Part shown: piece after piece, positions 53,966 to 64,000 of the stretch
How positions within the stretch are numbered: position 1 is the first letter of the stretch
Layout of the letters: each line of letters starts with the position of its first letter
Assembly (NCBI GenBank): GCA_947396885.1
Contig: OX377202.1
Span: 24,180,001-24,244,000, forward strand
Reading direction: 5' to 3'
DNA length: 64,000 nucleotides
DNA from: Heligmosomoides polygyrus polygyrus
Taxonomy: Eukaryota; Nematoda; Chromadorea; Rhabditida; Heligmosomidae
Translations under genes and position numbers: made by a program
The notes under the pieces: generated by a model
Seen by the model: the letters and a program-made list of their open reading frames with translations, nothing else
Told to the model about the DNA's origin: nothing
Database searches by the model: none

Positions 53966-54989
53966 GTTACAGAAAGGAAAAAACATGGCTGGTGCTTTGG
54001 TGGCAATGACCAATAGACGGTTTACCCTGACGTAGTAGGAAATTTACATTCGTTTGCAAAGCGTTTAACAAAGTTTTAATGGAGTGATCTTTCCACCGAA
54101 TTCTTCTATGCCTGAAAGGATGAAATATGTTACTGGTCATCAAACCAAACAACACGTCCTTAAAAAGTTTAGTTCTTTTTCCTGGTCGACTGATAAAAAG
54201 ATTCCAAAGGCCATACCTCACCTTAGCCCAATAAAGGGCCAGGTGATATAGCACGGGATATAGCTGGTGGAGCGCTTACCTTTGGTTTGAATTACTGGGG
54301 TTACATATGTGCATCCACCTTTTCGGCTTACCATGGGACCCCTTACCATGGAACCCCTGGTAATTCTCAATGAAACTATTTGCTTCATCGGAGACCAAAG
54401 TCATCATGATGGAGATCTTCGAAACCGTAAGGTTCCATCTGCTTCATCTTTTTATTCACATTACCTAAGAAACATGAAGTGTACATAAGAAGGAGCTTAG
54501 AGTCATGCGTATCCCTGAGAAGTGCTTGAGTGTTATTTGTGCGTTATTTTTGATGGCATAGGAGAGTGCGGAAAGCTCTAAATGATCTCCGCGATTGAGA
54601 AAAGTGGTCGTCGAATAGTTGTGTATAATATAATAGCTGCCTTCTCTACAGTGCTTACCTAACGATTGTTCGAGCCGAAAACTTGACCGCAGTTAACTAC
54701 ACTCCCACAAAGTCAGACCCATAGTCAGCTCGGGCGTACGTTCCGACGAATAAAATAGCATGGCCTGTTTCTTTTAAGTTTCCTCAATGAGCGCTTCCGC
54801 GCAATAATTTCATCACCATCCTTTTCATGGAACCGCCTACTTTAGTGCTCTTTGCGCCGCGTTTCAAAGTTTCAATACTTTACAATAGGAGCCATTTTCT
54901 TGCTCTACAGTCTGCACCATGCAACAGATTGGGTTTTGTACAGCTGATAGATCCCAGGAGCACATATGCTGCGCAAAAAGGAAAGTTTG
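53966..54989. other. interior of hAT element 3, non-coding
   Basis: No long frame or repeat. A tRNA-like GCTGGTGGAGCGCTTACC with TTTGGTTTGAATTAC lies near 54265, too weak to call. Confidence 0.35.
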
Positions 54990-55580
54990 TTATAATTACC
55001 ATACTATACAATAAACCGCTAAGAGCTATTGATTGGCACCGCGCAGAAGTTAGTCGAAGAATAGGTGAGAAATCGGAGAAAGTTAGTCATAAAACAGCAA
55101 AAAATACCGAAAGGTCTTCTACGTGCTTGGGGATTCAGAAAACGTGCCGAAGGCGTCGTCTAACGTGTATGGGGATCCAGAAAACGTGCCGTACTCGTCA
55201 CCCAACGTGCATGTGGATTCAGAAGACGTACCGAAGTCGTCGTTCAACGTGATCGGGGACTCAGATATCGCCGACCATCACTTAACCGTCCGAAGATGAT
55301 GCCGATGTTAAGAAGAGTAGTGGCGGTGGGAGAGGGGGAGGTTATGGATGGCTCCATACCGCAGAACTACTCACGTGATCTTAAGGAAGGTAGAGCAAGG
55401 TTGGAACATAGCAGGGTTCTTAAATATTGCCTTTTGTACTGCTAGGGAGGAAAGAAAGCAGAATGAGCAGAGCAACTGGCTTGAAGTGATTGTCCTTACC
55501 TTAGTGATACTGACCTTAGTGATACTGCAACGTCGCGCAAAGCGCGCAAGTGCGGGCACGCCCATAGGCGTGAAGGATAT
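54990..55580. repeat. dispersed repeat family, copy 2 (42-bp minisatellite)
   Basis: This is the partner of 840-1450. Units 55113-55154, 55155-55196, 55197-55238 and a partial fourth from 55239 share the GGGATTCAGAAAACGTGCC core. At 42 bp the repeat is in phase, giving a 14-residue repeat (CMGIQKTCR...) in a plus frame, but nothing suggests it is translated. Confidence 0.65.
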
Positions 55581-56809
55581 ATATTACAGGCACCAATATT
55601 TTTGCCATTACTTTACATCAAGGACTGAGGAATTGTGGCGCCGCTTTTTTGCTGTCTTGCCGATATTTGAACAACAACATATCCTATGTGCGACATAAGA
55701 TGAAATAGACAAGTACTTCGGGTTATAGACAGCCAAGGACCAAGAAGAGCATTACCGAGAAACATTGAGTGATCTGACTTCTTCTTGTCGATGCCTAAGA
55801 CCATCTGAACGAAGGAAGTGTGTTACTAAGTGATAATCAAAACCCAGCAAACAGAAGCACAGTTTCTTGAGGAAAACTTCGCGATTAGATGTTTTCATGC
55901 TTCTGCGCCTTATAGGATTGCAAGGAAGATTAATCTTGAGCAGCCTAACCTCTCCCCCTCTTTGTATTGGTAGTCCTAATAAGTCCCCTAAGAGTGTGTA
56001 GATCAGCGATTGAACTACTTGTTATAAGATTTAGGTTTCTAGTTACGCGTCTGAACAATAGCCGAAAAGGTCCAACCTATTAGGTGCTTGATGGATTGGT
56101 GTCCGAATCGTTGAGTAATTTTGGCGTGCAAAAACGATGATGGTCAGAATGTTAGGAAACTCAGTAAAGACTGATCAACGTTACGACCTCGTTCGGCACA
56201 GGAGCACATAAAAGAAACTACATCCTTTCCATAAACATTCGCTCCATCCAAATTGGCAAAAAGGCAGACCTAAGAAACATTTTGCATGGACGTGTACACG
56301 GAAGGAAAAGACGAGGCCTCACGGAAATGGTCCCGAGAAACACGCTGTCCATAAGTATTCACCTAGATGCAAAGGAGAGCGGTTCGAAAAGGAAGGCCTA
56401 CCCTTGTTTGGAAAAACCTTTTCATAGCGTTCTTTGTCTCTTATGAAGTCAGCACCTCTGATCGGACGTGTCTGAGCAGTTGTAAAATCCGGTTGCTGCA
56501 ATTGACCTATCACCTAGAAATCTTATACCCACTAGCCCGCCTATATTATCGTCCCTACTGCACCCCAACTGTATGGTTTGCTGCTCAGCTAGTAGAGAAT
56601 GCAACTGCATCGCACAACAATCCTGATCTGCCAACCCTCGGGCGGCGAACATACTATGGAAACAAAGCGGCCTCTGCATTTTAGAATTAAAAAGCAACTT
56701 GATGTGAAATGAAAGCTTAGAAAGGCTACGATAGACTCACAGGACCTCGCAGTGAAAATGGGAAATTTGGAGCGTGAAGGTCAATACTTGGTGAACAAAA
56801 CCCTTAGGC
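55581..56809. other. interior of hAT element 3, unassigned
   Basis: Frames of up to 105 codons on both strands overlap each other and lack motifs. Confidence 0.3.
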
Positions 56810-56909
56810 CTATGTTATACTTCGGCGACGCTGTTGTCGGCAGCAGAGTTGAGCGCACTGCGTAGCACCCGCTCAACACTGTCACCGACGTCGCCGAAGT
56901 ATAACATAG
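56810..56909. repeat. 100-bp near-perfect hairpin
   Basis: Arms 56810-56830 and 56889-56909 are exact 21-bp complements (CTATGTTATACTTCGGCGAC...). Inside, TGTCGG pairs with CCGACG-type sequence and GTTGAGCG with CGCTCAAC, leaving a small apical loop. It could be a foldback MITE or an RNA hairpin. CCCTTA sits close to both outer ends. Confidence 0.8.
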
Positions 56910-57421
56910 CCCTTAATGTTTTCGGATCTATACTAGAGGTCCCCATTAGAGAACAAGAGATCAAGCAAAGTTCAATTGTGCAAAGATGAGGTCGAAAAAC
57001 AAGATTATCGTAGGCAGTGTCAAACAGAAAACTGGTTCCTGAGATCCAATACGAAAAACGAAAACTGGTTCCTGAGGTCCAATAGGAAAAGTTCGAATAC
57101 GAATGAAAGTGTAAGTCCTTCTATGAATAAAGCTGAAGGTTCAGCTTCTGATTCAGCCGTGCTTCTTGTTTCCTGTGTATTGTTGTGGAAGAGGGATTAG
57201 GAGACTCATTATATATGGAGTGAAAGGGAGACGACGTGCTTACAATTTCTGGACTCTCAATGCAAAATATCCATGTATCGGCTTCGCAAAACAATGCAGA
57301 TCCTAACTTGCCTATTCGAATTGCATCCATTGAACATTCGAATAATTGTGTGTTTTTGGAAATTCTCGAATATTTGAATGGATTCGAATACCCGCAATTT
57401 TCGAGCATTCGAATTTCGATT

Positions 57422-57627
57422 ACATTCGAAAAACGCGATTTTTTGAATATTCGAATTCGAATACATTCGAAAAACGCGATTTTTTGAACATTCGAATTCG
57501 AATACATTCGAAAAGCGCGATTTTTTGAGCATTCGAATTCGAATACATTCGAAAAACGCGATTTTTTGAACATTCGAATTCAAATACATTCGAAAAACGC
57601 GATTTTTTTGAACATTCGAATTCGAAT
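57422..57627. repeat. 41-bp tandem satellite, five units
   Basis: Same unit and same orientation as 53667-53912, with the last unit one base longer. It precedes the right terminus of hAT element 3. Confidence 0.9.
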
Positions 57628-57698
57628 ATTCAAATTCGAATGAAAATCATTGGAATACCTATTCGAATAGGTCATTCGAGCACAGCTATACTATGTAC

Positions 57699-59284
57699 CC
57701 CTCCGAAAAGAACGAGTTCTCTCTCCAGTAAGAAAAATCGCAGAGCTCTATTGTAATCATGGTCCTGCAAGCGCGTATGTCAGCGCGTATGTGGGTTAAA
57801 CGAACCTCGTTCGTTTTTAAGTTGTTTAACTTTGTGGAATGAAACATCGAAATTATTTAAAGAATGTGTTGGCTTTGCCTTTACATATTGTTTTATGAGC
57901 CGTCTCTTTGGAATTGGTCTTCCTTCGTTTCATGGTTTTGATCTCCAGTTGGAACGCCTTCAAGCGTTTCTGTCTGTTTTGAACGAGGTCTTCCTTCTTA
58001 TTAAGGTTAGAATTCCAGACCAGCCTTCCAGTCTTTCAGAGCTGTTTTCTCAAGCAATGTCCCACAGTAATATAGAACATAAATTTTGAAATAATTTATA
58101 CACAGCGTTTTCGAGATGGAACGCAATTTGTGATCGATCACTATCCCGCCACGAAATTAGGGCTAAAAAATCCGCGTTTAAAATCATTTGATGAGTTTTA
58201 CATTTGTTTAAAGGTACAAGCTTTATTACAAGTGGTGCTATGTATCAAATCGACCTTTTTACTCAGGCAGATGTTGTACGGTTTGAAGGCTCAACATTAG
58301 AAGGGTGGAACTTTCGGTTTGATCCATTATTACAAGAGGAAAAACAGCTCAAACAGTGAGCAGAGGCATCCGTAGTACTTCTAAAGAAGCAGCGAACCGA
58401 CAATTTTATTGCTATCCGCGATACGGGCGTCTGTTGCAACCAATTTTCATGCGTGGCTGACTAGACACGAGAATCCACTGCCCACAGTCGAATTTCACTC
58501 GATGTTCTGTAAGACAGATTTCATAAAGGATAGTAGTGAAGGATGTCATTGGCAGTCTCTACAAACTGCAAATATTTGGTTTCTAAAATAGAGGGAGAGC
58601 TTACTGTAAGTTTTTTTTAGCCGCGATATTACTGCCCAGAGAAGCTGTCCAATCCATGGAGACCTCCTGGAGGTGATATGAATTTGTTCATACTTGGCAG
58701 TGCTGTCGCTGCTTTCTGGAGAGTGTTGTTGCTCCAAAACAAGCACTCGATTATCTTACGTAGCTGCGTGTGCCTACGCAGATTGCAAAGTCAGCACATA
58801 GAACGACAAAGAGCTGGGTTGGAGGAAGCGACCGACCTTGGAGAGCCTTTAAGAGAGCCGAAGAATAATGGAAAGGCACGAAGAATGTCCGATACTGTGT
58901 TCATCTAAACGACCCCGCAATCTGGCCGACGTTGGAGAACCAAAGACATCGTAGCCTGTCTCTTCGATCGTAGAACTCGTCAGAAGTCAGGTGAATCACC
59001 TACGACGTACTTAGCAGGCGTACTCTTGGCCAGAGTGCTCGGTTTTCGTGAGATGTCAGATGTTTACCAGGTCGTTATGCCTCTTCGCAAAGGTTTGCTG
59101 GAGATGTATACGCTGTTCACTTCTCTGGAATCAAGGTGTTCTGTTGGGCTATTTTGACACGCAACAAGGACCTAGGTTGCGGTCCATATGCGCGCATTTT
59201 GACATGCAGTTGTATTGATTACAAGGCTAAGATGTGTCATTTGCCACGCTGTCGGCAGGTTCTTGCAGTTTCTTTGCTTCCGAT
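57699..59284. other. non-coding or unassigned
   Basis: A plus frame at 57832-58089 (FGIGLPSFHGFDLQLERLQA...) reads like a decayed coding piece, but no family or splice pattern emerges. Confidence 0.3.
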
Positions 59285-59500
59285 GAGTGGGTGCGTGGTA
59301 ACGCTGTCAGAGGAGGCGTTGGCTGTTACGAGTGCCCCGAATAGAATGTTGCAGTTCGGGTTCTGCCTATATCAACCAGTCCTTTCATCATACCGGGGTG
59401 AATTACTACTAAATAAGCTAGTCTGGTTAGGATTACTCATCCTGCTATGTGGGCCGCAGATGCGTTCAAATTGCGGTTCAGTCTGCGGTGGCTGATAGCA
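59285..59500 (+). mobile_element. SINE, diverged and 3'-truncated
   Basis: The head GTGGTAACGCTGTCAGAGGA and TTGCAGTTCGGGTTCTGCCT is followed by TCAACCAGTCCTTTCATCAT, TGTGGGCCGCAGATGCGTTC and AAATTGC; the GTAGAATGCG block is missing. Confidence 0.5.
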
Positions 59501-60269
59501 AAATGTTCAGAGGTCCTGGAAAAATTTGCAAAATAATGCATGAGGCATCCAAATAAGGTAATAGCTGACCTCAAATTTTGCGTTCAGGGCGTTCTTTCCG
59601 GCGTTTGTAGGACGAGCCTCTGCAGTTAATAATTCCTTCCAACACTAGACCACCCTGCAGACTGTTTTCCAATTTTATAGCGAACCCAGTCGGGTTTTCA
59701 GCATTCTGTTCTCGGCATTCGGCAGCTGCATGTCTGCAAGGGTGCGCGTAATTAGTTGCTGCGAATTACTTAGCAAGTCAGTGCAACTCGCCCCCCCCCC
59801 CTGCTGACGTCGAAGGGTCTTCTGCGTGAATGCGTACGCATGGCTATCGTGTTGAAGTTGCCACAAAGGGCTTGACATTGGATTGTGTGTCTAAGCAAAC
59901 AAATGGGCAGAGGTTTTTAGTGCCCGCGTCCCATCGGTATTCTTCGATTTTTCGAACATTTCTGCTCTAACACAACAAAGGTCGAAATAGATCGGTTCGG
60001 CAGAGCAGATGTTTTATAGAAAAGTCACTACACTGGTCAGACTCGGCAGAGAATTTCTTGCTTCCTCAAGAGAATCTGAACTGTCTCCGTCACAAACAGT
60101 ACAGGACGGCTAGCTGTCTCAATTGTAGGGGCTATTGATTGATGTTTGCTGAAGAAAATTTAGCTTGCCTTTTGTTGTTCATTTTTTCTTCAAAAGATTG
60201 ATAATGAATTAGAGTCAGCTTATCCTCATCGCCTGCCCAAAAAGTCAAAATTTACTGTTTACCACCAGT
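59501..60269. other. non-coding; C11 tract
   Basis: A run of 11 C at 59791-59801. No gene or repeat otherwise. Confidence 0.4.
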
Positions 60270-60555
60270 AAGTGCGTGCAGCGCAGTCGTAGGAGGTGCT
60301 GACTGTCGCCTGCACGATACTAGGTTCCTGAATCGGGTTTCCCGTCCAGGCCAACCAAGCCTTCCATTCCTCCCAGGTCGGTGGATTGGTAACAGACTTG
60401 TCTGGGAAGAATAAAGCGCTGACCTCTTTATCGGCTGGCTAGTCATTGGATGACCAAATACGCGTTCAGATGGCTTCACGACACCCCATAAAAGTAGAAT
60501 GCGTGGCTCTTCCCAGGGGTATTAAGCGACGCCGTCCTTTATGCTCTTTATCCGT
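60270..60555 (+). mobile_element. tRNA-derived SINE
   Basis: Complete order of landmarks: GCAGCGCAGTCGTAGGAGGT, GTTCCTGAATCGGGTTTCCC, GGCCAACCAAGCCTTCCATT, AACAGACTTGTCTGGGAAGA, CCATAAAAGTAGAATGCGTG and GACGCCGTCCTTTATGCTCT. Confidence 0.8.
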
Positions 60556-60925
60556 TTATGCGCACAAACAAACTTACACATATACACGAAGAGAGGCTAA
60601 TTTTTATGTAAGACAGGATAACATGACCAGTGCGAAATGAACATGCTGAAGTTGAGCTGATGCGTACATTCACATAAGTGTTACTGTAGGATATTGACCT
60701 GTGTGTTATTTTGAAAATGTATAGGCTCATAATTTTTCTTTCATGCACTTTCTACGTTTTCATTTTCCGCCAAGCCTAGCTAGATGCGTTGTCATTCTCG
60801 AAAAATCCTCACTTTTCACAGCCTTCATGAAGAATCAGAAATAAGAAGATTGAAGAAATAATTTGACGAGAATAGAATGCGCTTAGAAGAACTTTATTTT
60901 TTTACGTTACTAAATTACCATCCGG

Positions 60926-60938
60926 TATTGCGCAGAAG
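60926..60938. repeat. 13-bp SINE target-site duplication
   Basis: TATTGCGCAGAAG recurs exactly at 61235-61247. Confidence 0.9.
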
Positions 60939-61234
60939 CGAGGGCGCGTGAAGCGCAGTCGGAGGAGGCGCGACTGTCGCGTGCACCCGATACCAGGTTT
61001 CTGGTTCGGATTTCCCGCCCAGGCCAACCAAGCCTTCCATCCCTCCGGGGTCGGTGAATTGGTACCAGACTTGTCTGGGGAGGATAAAGCGCTGACTTGT
61101 TCATCGGCTGGCCACCGCAAGTCATTGTATGGCCAAATACGCGTTCATGTCGCCTCCACGACATCCCGTAGGAGTAGAATGCGCTGGTGCATCCCAAAAG
61201 GGATTGAGTAACGCCGTCCTTTATCCTTATCCTT
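60939..61234 (+). mobile_element. tRNA-derived SINE, full length with target duplication
   Basis: 296 bp between perfect 13-bp duplications; with the copy at 33745 it defines the element ends. The head is GAAGCGCAGTCGGAGGAGGC, the B-box region CTGGTTCGGATTTCCCGCCC, the 3' block CATCCCGTAGGAGTAGAATG and the tail CCTTTATCCTTATCCTTT. Confidence 0.9.
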
Positions 61235-61449
61235 TATTGCGCAGAAGTAAAATGCGTGGCGCATTTCACAACGGATTCGATTCACTTCCATCTTTGTTCT
61301 TTGTCGGTACTCTAATTGCTGTTCGCCCAATTATTCTGCAGTAGGATCTCACATTTGTCACTGTCGACATCGTGCCCGCAACACCGTGCGAAGCGATAGC
61401 TTGCGAAACGAGTGCTGGGCAGATTCAATAATGTATTCGGTAGAATTGG

Positions 61450-61740
61450 ACCATGGTTGAATCTCATTAGGACCGCGTAAGTGACGTCATGTTCATGAGA
61501 GATGCACGAGATTCTAATGGCCAGTTTATGCTAACGGAAGGGACATACATCTCTATGCTCAAGCTATATGGATCTTGGTCGCGATGTCAACATAACCATC
61601 GACTCAGTGCCGAAGCTAAACAGAAGGAAGCAAGCGCTTATTTGGGGAGCTTTGAAGAGCGTCGTAGAAGCCGTGAAGAAGGCGAAGAATATCCAGCTTT
61701 GTGGCCACCTATTCGATCTCAGTGTTCTTCAAGAGACCAG
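61450..61740 (+). pseudogene. RTE-type LINE fragment
   Basis: The plus strand matches the intact LINE from about residue 730 to 815 of its protein: MLKLYGSWSRCQ/MDLGRDVNI in shifted frames, then NRRKQALIWGALKSVVEAVK and NIQLCGHLFDLSVL. Both ends are truncated and it is frameshifted. Confidence 0.75.
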
Positions 61741-63544
61741 GGTCATAAAAAACAGGACAACCTTTTCTGACATTAAATCTGCTATTTCACTTTCGATATT
61801 GTTCTTGTCATTATGCATGCAGGTCGATAGTGTGGAAAACATTGAGTCGTGAACCATTTGATGACCTGCCCGCGTCCGCTTTCGACGAGGTAACAACCAT
61901 TTATGCCACTGCAGTCTTATCCCATGGTCACACGGAACTAGAAGAAAACGTGATGGCCGATTGCTTATGCACGTGGAGGACAGCGATCTCATTAAATATT
62001 CTTTAGTGGTTTCCTGAGCCGTGACCAGCTTAGTCGGCTGCTAGAAACTTCCGCCTAGTTCTCTTTCGGCACTCAGCCGAGTGTAGTCGTTTCCTCTTAT
62101 ATACTAGCATGTCCACCATACTAGTCGACTCCCATCAATACATCGTTTTCAGACACCTTATTTAATCGCCTATTTTAGCCCTTCACTGAGGGAACGTTCA
62201 TCCATCAACCTATTCTGTGAAGCCAATTTTCAGCATAATACGGTTAGCGTTGCTGATTGTGAGCGCTGAAAACAATTCATGGCAGGAAAGCAAAGGCCAG
62301 CGAAGTTCTGAGCATAGGCGGAATAGGCAACTTAGTTCATGCTCCTTTGCAATAAAGCGGTCCTAAAGGAAGGTCCTACTCTTTTCCTCTTCTATACCTT
62401 CAAAGCAGCATAATGCATTTTTAAATAAAATTAGGTGCAAATCTATAAATGAAGAATTGTCAGATTCTCACAGTACTACAGTGGCGCAAAACCCAACGCA
62501 GCAATAATCGTAACAATAATGACAACAGCAACAGTCACAACAAACAACAGCAACAAACATGTTTTAATTCGCCTCTTTCTTCATGCAAAACATGTTTAGA
62601 AATAGTTACTCCGAGGATCAACAGGGAAGAAGGTAACTAATTAACTTAGTTGTTAGTGCAGTATAGGACATACATTATTTAAAGGATGAAATGAAAAAAA
62701 TGGACAAGGGCTGTTGAGATAACGTCTTGCTGTTGCTATCTGATATGTTGTTAAGCTTACCTGACATAAGGTGTTCCTTTTCTATATAAACAGCTTTTTG
62801 CTTGCTGTGAGTCTGCCTTCCTTTTCCATAACGTATTCTCATATACATCTTAGACTTGTGACCAGCTGCAAGGATTCGGTCCACCATTTGCTGTGCTCCC
62901 GCCCCATTCTGGGGTGTTGCACATCTCCGTCTTTGTGTAAACAATGCTTCTGCTTTTCACATTTCAAACCCATGACATTCTTCCTGTACTTCTAAATTAT
63001 TTTTCACTCATTTCAATGCAGTTTTGTGATTCACGTTTTCCTTCCTTCTCACAAAAGTCTCTATGTCGCACCTCGAGGAATTCTGCGAGGCATTCAAGGA
63101 TGTAGCTTGACGTGCAACTACTTGACTTGTACAGTTGCCTGCAAAATTGGAGTACTCACTACAATGCGGCTTTTTTATCTAATGTATTTATATGTTTTTT
63201 AGGGTCTTTATCTATTGATTTTTTGGTACCAATACTCCGGAATTTCAGACACTGCTGATTATGGTAGCAGCTCAACTGAATCCTTATTGAGGAGTAATGC
63301 CTCATTTCATTGCTTTTTTTCTGGAAATTCATACAGAATTTCTATAACTTTCAGGAGTGATACATTTGCCATTCCATGGGGTCGGACTGCACGTTCTCAC
63401 CGTTTTTGCCTTCTTATTTCATTCTTTGATTGATTCTTATCAGTTCCTACATAGTCAACCATTTCCATAATGGTAAAAACTGTAACAGCTGGTGCATCGT
63501 GTCAAAACAACTAGTGCTGATGAACTGCTGATATGTATACATAT
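61741..63544. other. non-coding; CAA-rich stretch
   Basis: 62500-62565 is rich in CAA/CAGCAA triplets (Asn/Gln-rich if translated). No feature otherwise supported. Confidence 0.35.
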
Positions 63545-64000
63545 TAAGTAGTCCCACACGGAATGTCGCGTACATTGAGTCCATCTCTGCACAATTATTC
63601 GCATTGGTTGGAGTTCACTTAGGGATAGTCATTATGGCGTTTCATCTTCTACATTTCCTATTTTTCCTACTTCGTTCCTTATCGGTTTCTAAAATTACAG
63701 CCTTTAGACTACAATGACCAAAAATGATTGTGCGCGCATGCCTGCTCTGCGACTTCAAATTGAAGAAATCCGCTGCGGAATCTTATCGTTCATTGGTAGA
63801 AAATGTCGTTTTCAAAAGACAATGCGAACTGTGGTTTCAACGTTTTGCCGCCGGCGACGAAAGTCTTGAAGACAAAGAGCATGGGAGACAGGCGCCTGTC
63901 CTGGATAGCGACATTTCACGGACTGCCGTTGAGGCTGATCCGGCAAGATCGGAGTTGGAGCTTGCAGTAGAGCTTGTACACTCCAAATCCTGCTCCAATT
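63545..64000 (+). mobile_element. mariner element, 5' part, runs off window
   Basis: The presumed left TIR, TTAAGTAGTCCCACACGGAA, is preceded by TA. It resembles the TTAGGTAGTCCCATAAGTCC end of the element at 5345. A transposase frame begins 180 bp further on. Confidence 0.65.
63724..64000 (+). CDS. mariner transposase, N-terminal part, open to window end
   Basis: From ATG at 63724 the frame is open for all 92 remaining codons. It matches the paired helix-turn-helix region of mariner/SETMAR transposases: CLLCDFKLKKSAAESYRSLV, LWFQRFAAGDESLEDKEHGR and the linker DSDISRTAVEADPARSELEL, into AVELVHSKSCSN. In the family this region binds the TIR; the D34D catalytic core would lie beyond 64000. 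It is the only uninterrupted mariner reading frame in the window and could be functional or domesticated. Confidence 0.75.
   Translation, partial: MIVRACLLCDFKLKKSAAESYRSLVENVVFKRQCELWFQRFAAGDESLEDKEHGRQAPVLDSDISRTAVEADPARSELELAVELVHSKSCSN

Larger units (their letters stand above)
53587..57690. mobile_element. hAT-type composite element 3 (TTCGAA family), 4.1 kb
   Basis: The termini TATAGTTGTGCTC and the inverse TATAGCTGTGCTC match at 12 of 13 positions. Both touch the same 8 bp, CTATGTAC, outside. A 41-bp satellite array lies just inside each end in the same orientation, each introduced by TTCGAATACCCGCAATTTTC. Between the arrays are about 3.4 kb holding a 42-bp minisatellite repeat, a 100-bp hairpin and no recognisable transposase. 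A single large hAT derivative and a pair of MITEs mobilised together are both possible. Confidence 0.6.

Noticed and set aside
53566..54013. Overlapping minus-strand ORFs of 104-146 aa rich in FFECIRIR-like repeats
   Set aside because: They are the 41-bp satellite read in all three frames; the unit simply lacks stop codons on that strand. The same applies to the frames at 57121-57589.
54827..55252. 141-aa ORF with a 14-residue repeat
   Set aside because: The repeat is the 42-bp minisatellite, which keeps phase because 42 is divisible by three; the partner locus at 960-1043 does not keep the frame.
53667..57627. CRISPR-like array
   Set aside because: Units are contiguous tandem copies without unique spacers, and the genome is clearly eukaryotic.

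Overview
This window looks like intron-rich, transposon-saturated nuclear DNA of a parasitic nematode, most likely a strongylid or hookworm. That assignment is inference. It rests on very short introns (51-69 bp) with TTTAG/TTNCAG-type 3' ends, a likely trans-splice acceptor just before a start codon, AATAAA signals, and several mariner and RTE-type elements like those known from hookworms. There is no prokaryotic gene organisation.

Layout. 0-2.4 kb: non-coding repeats, including a 42-bp minisatellite family and a triplicated degenerate block. 2.4-4.2 kb: SINEs, a possible small gene and tRNA-like relics. 4.5-6.6 kb: the best host gene, six exons encoding 180 aa, with a 1.07-kb long-TIR mariner-type element inside its last intron. 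7.5-10.6 kb: a nearly intact RTE-type LINE (minus strand). 14.3-15.6 kb: a decayed mariner. 16.1-18.8 kb: an EGF-like exon, a small secreted-peptide ORF, and a hAT-type element that has landed just behind a splice-acceptor-like tract. 19.5-21.4 kb: a second hAT-type element. 24.0-25.4 kb: a pogo/Tigger-like element. 28.5-33.5 kb: a LINE fragment, then a fully open 971-codon LINE with a 13-bp target-site duplication. 36.5-37.8 kb: a mariner related to the hookworm element bandit. 38.5 kb: a possible 3' exon of a small secreted protein. 40.9-41.8 kb: a CR1/Jockey-type LINE tail. 43-47 kb: more mariners. 50.2-53.3 kb: a third full-length RTE-type LINE with a 17-bp duplication. 53.6-57.7 kb: a 4.1-kb hAT-type element with 41-bp satellites at both ends. 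63.5 kb to the end: the 5' half of a mariner that runs off the window.

Two themes stand out. First, a tRNA-headed SINE family of about 295 bp occurs at least 17 times, and two copies have perfect 13-15 bp target-site duplications. Second, three elements with different subterminal motifs (CGGAA, TTAACG, TTCGAA) share related TGTGC termini and perfect 8-bp duplications, and each carries its subterminal array in DIRECT orientation at both ends. This suggests paired MITEs moving as composite units.

The genes do not form a pathway. The window is a record of retrotransposition (three LINEs plus a SINE) and cut-and-paste transposition (mariner, pogo, hAT) around a few small host genes.
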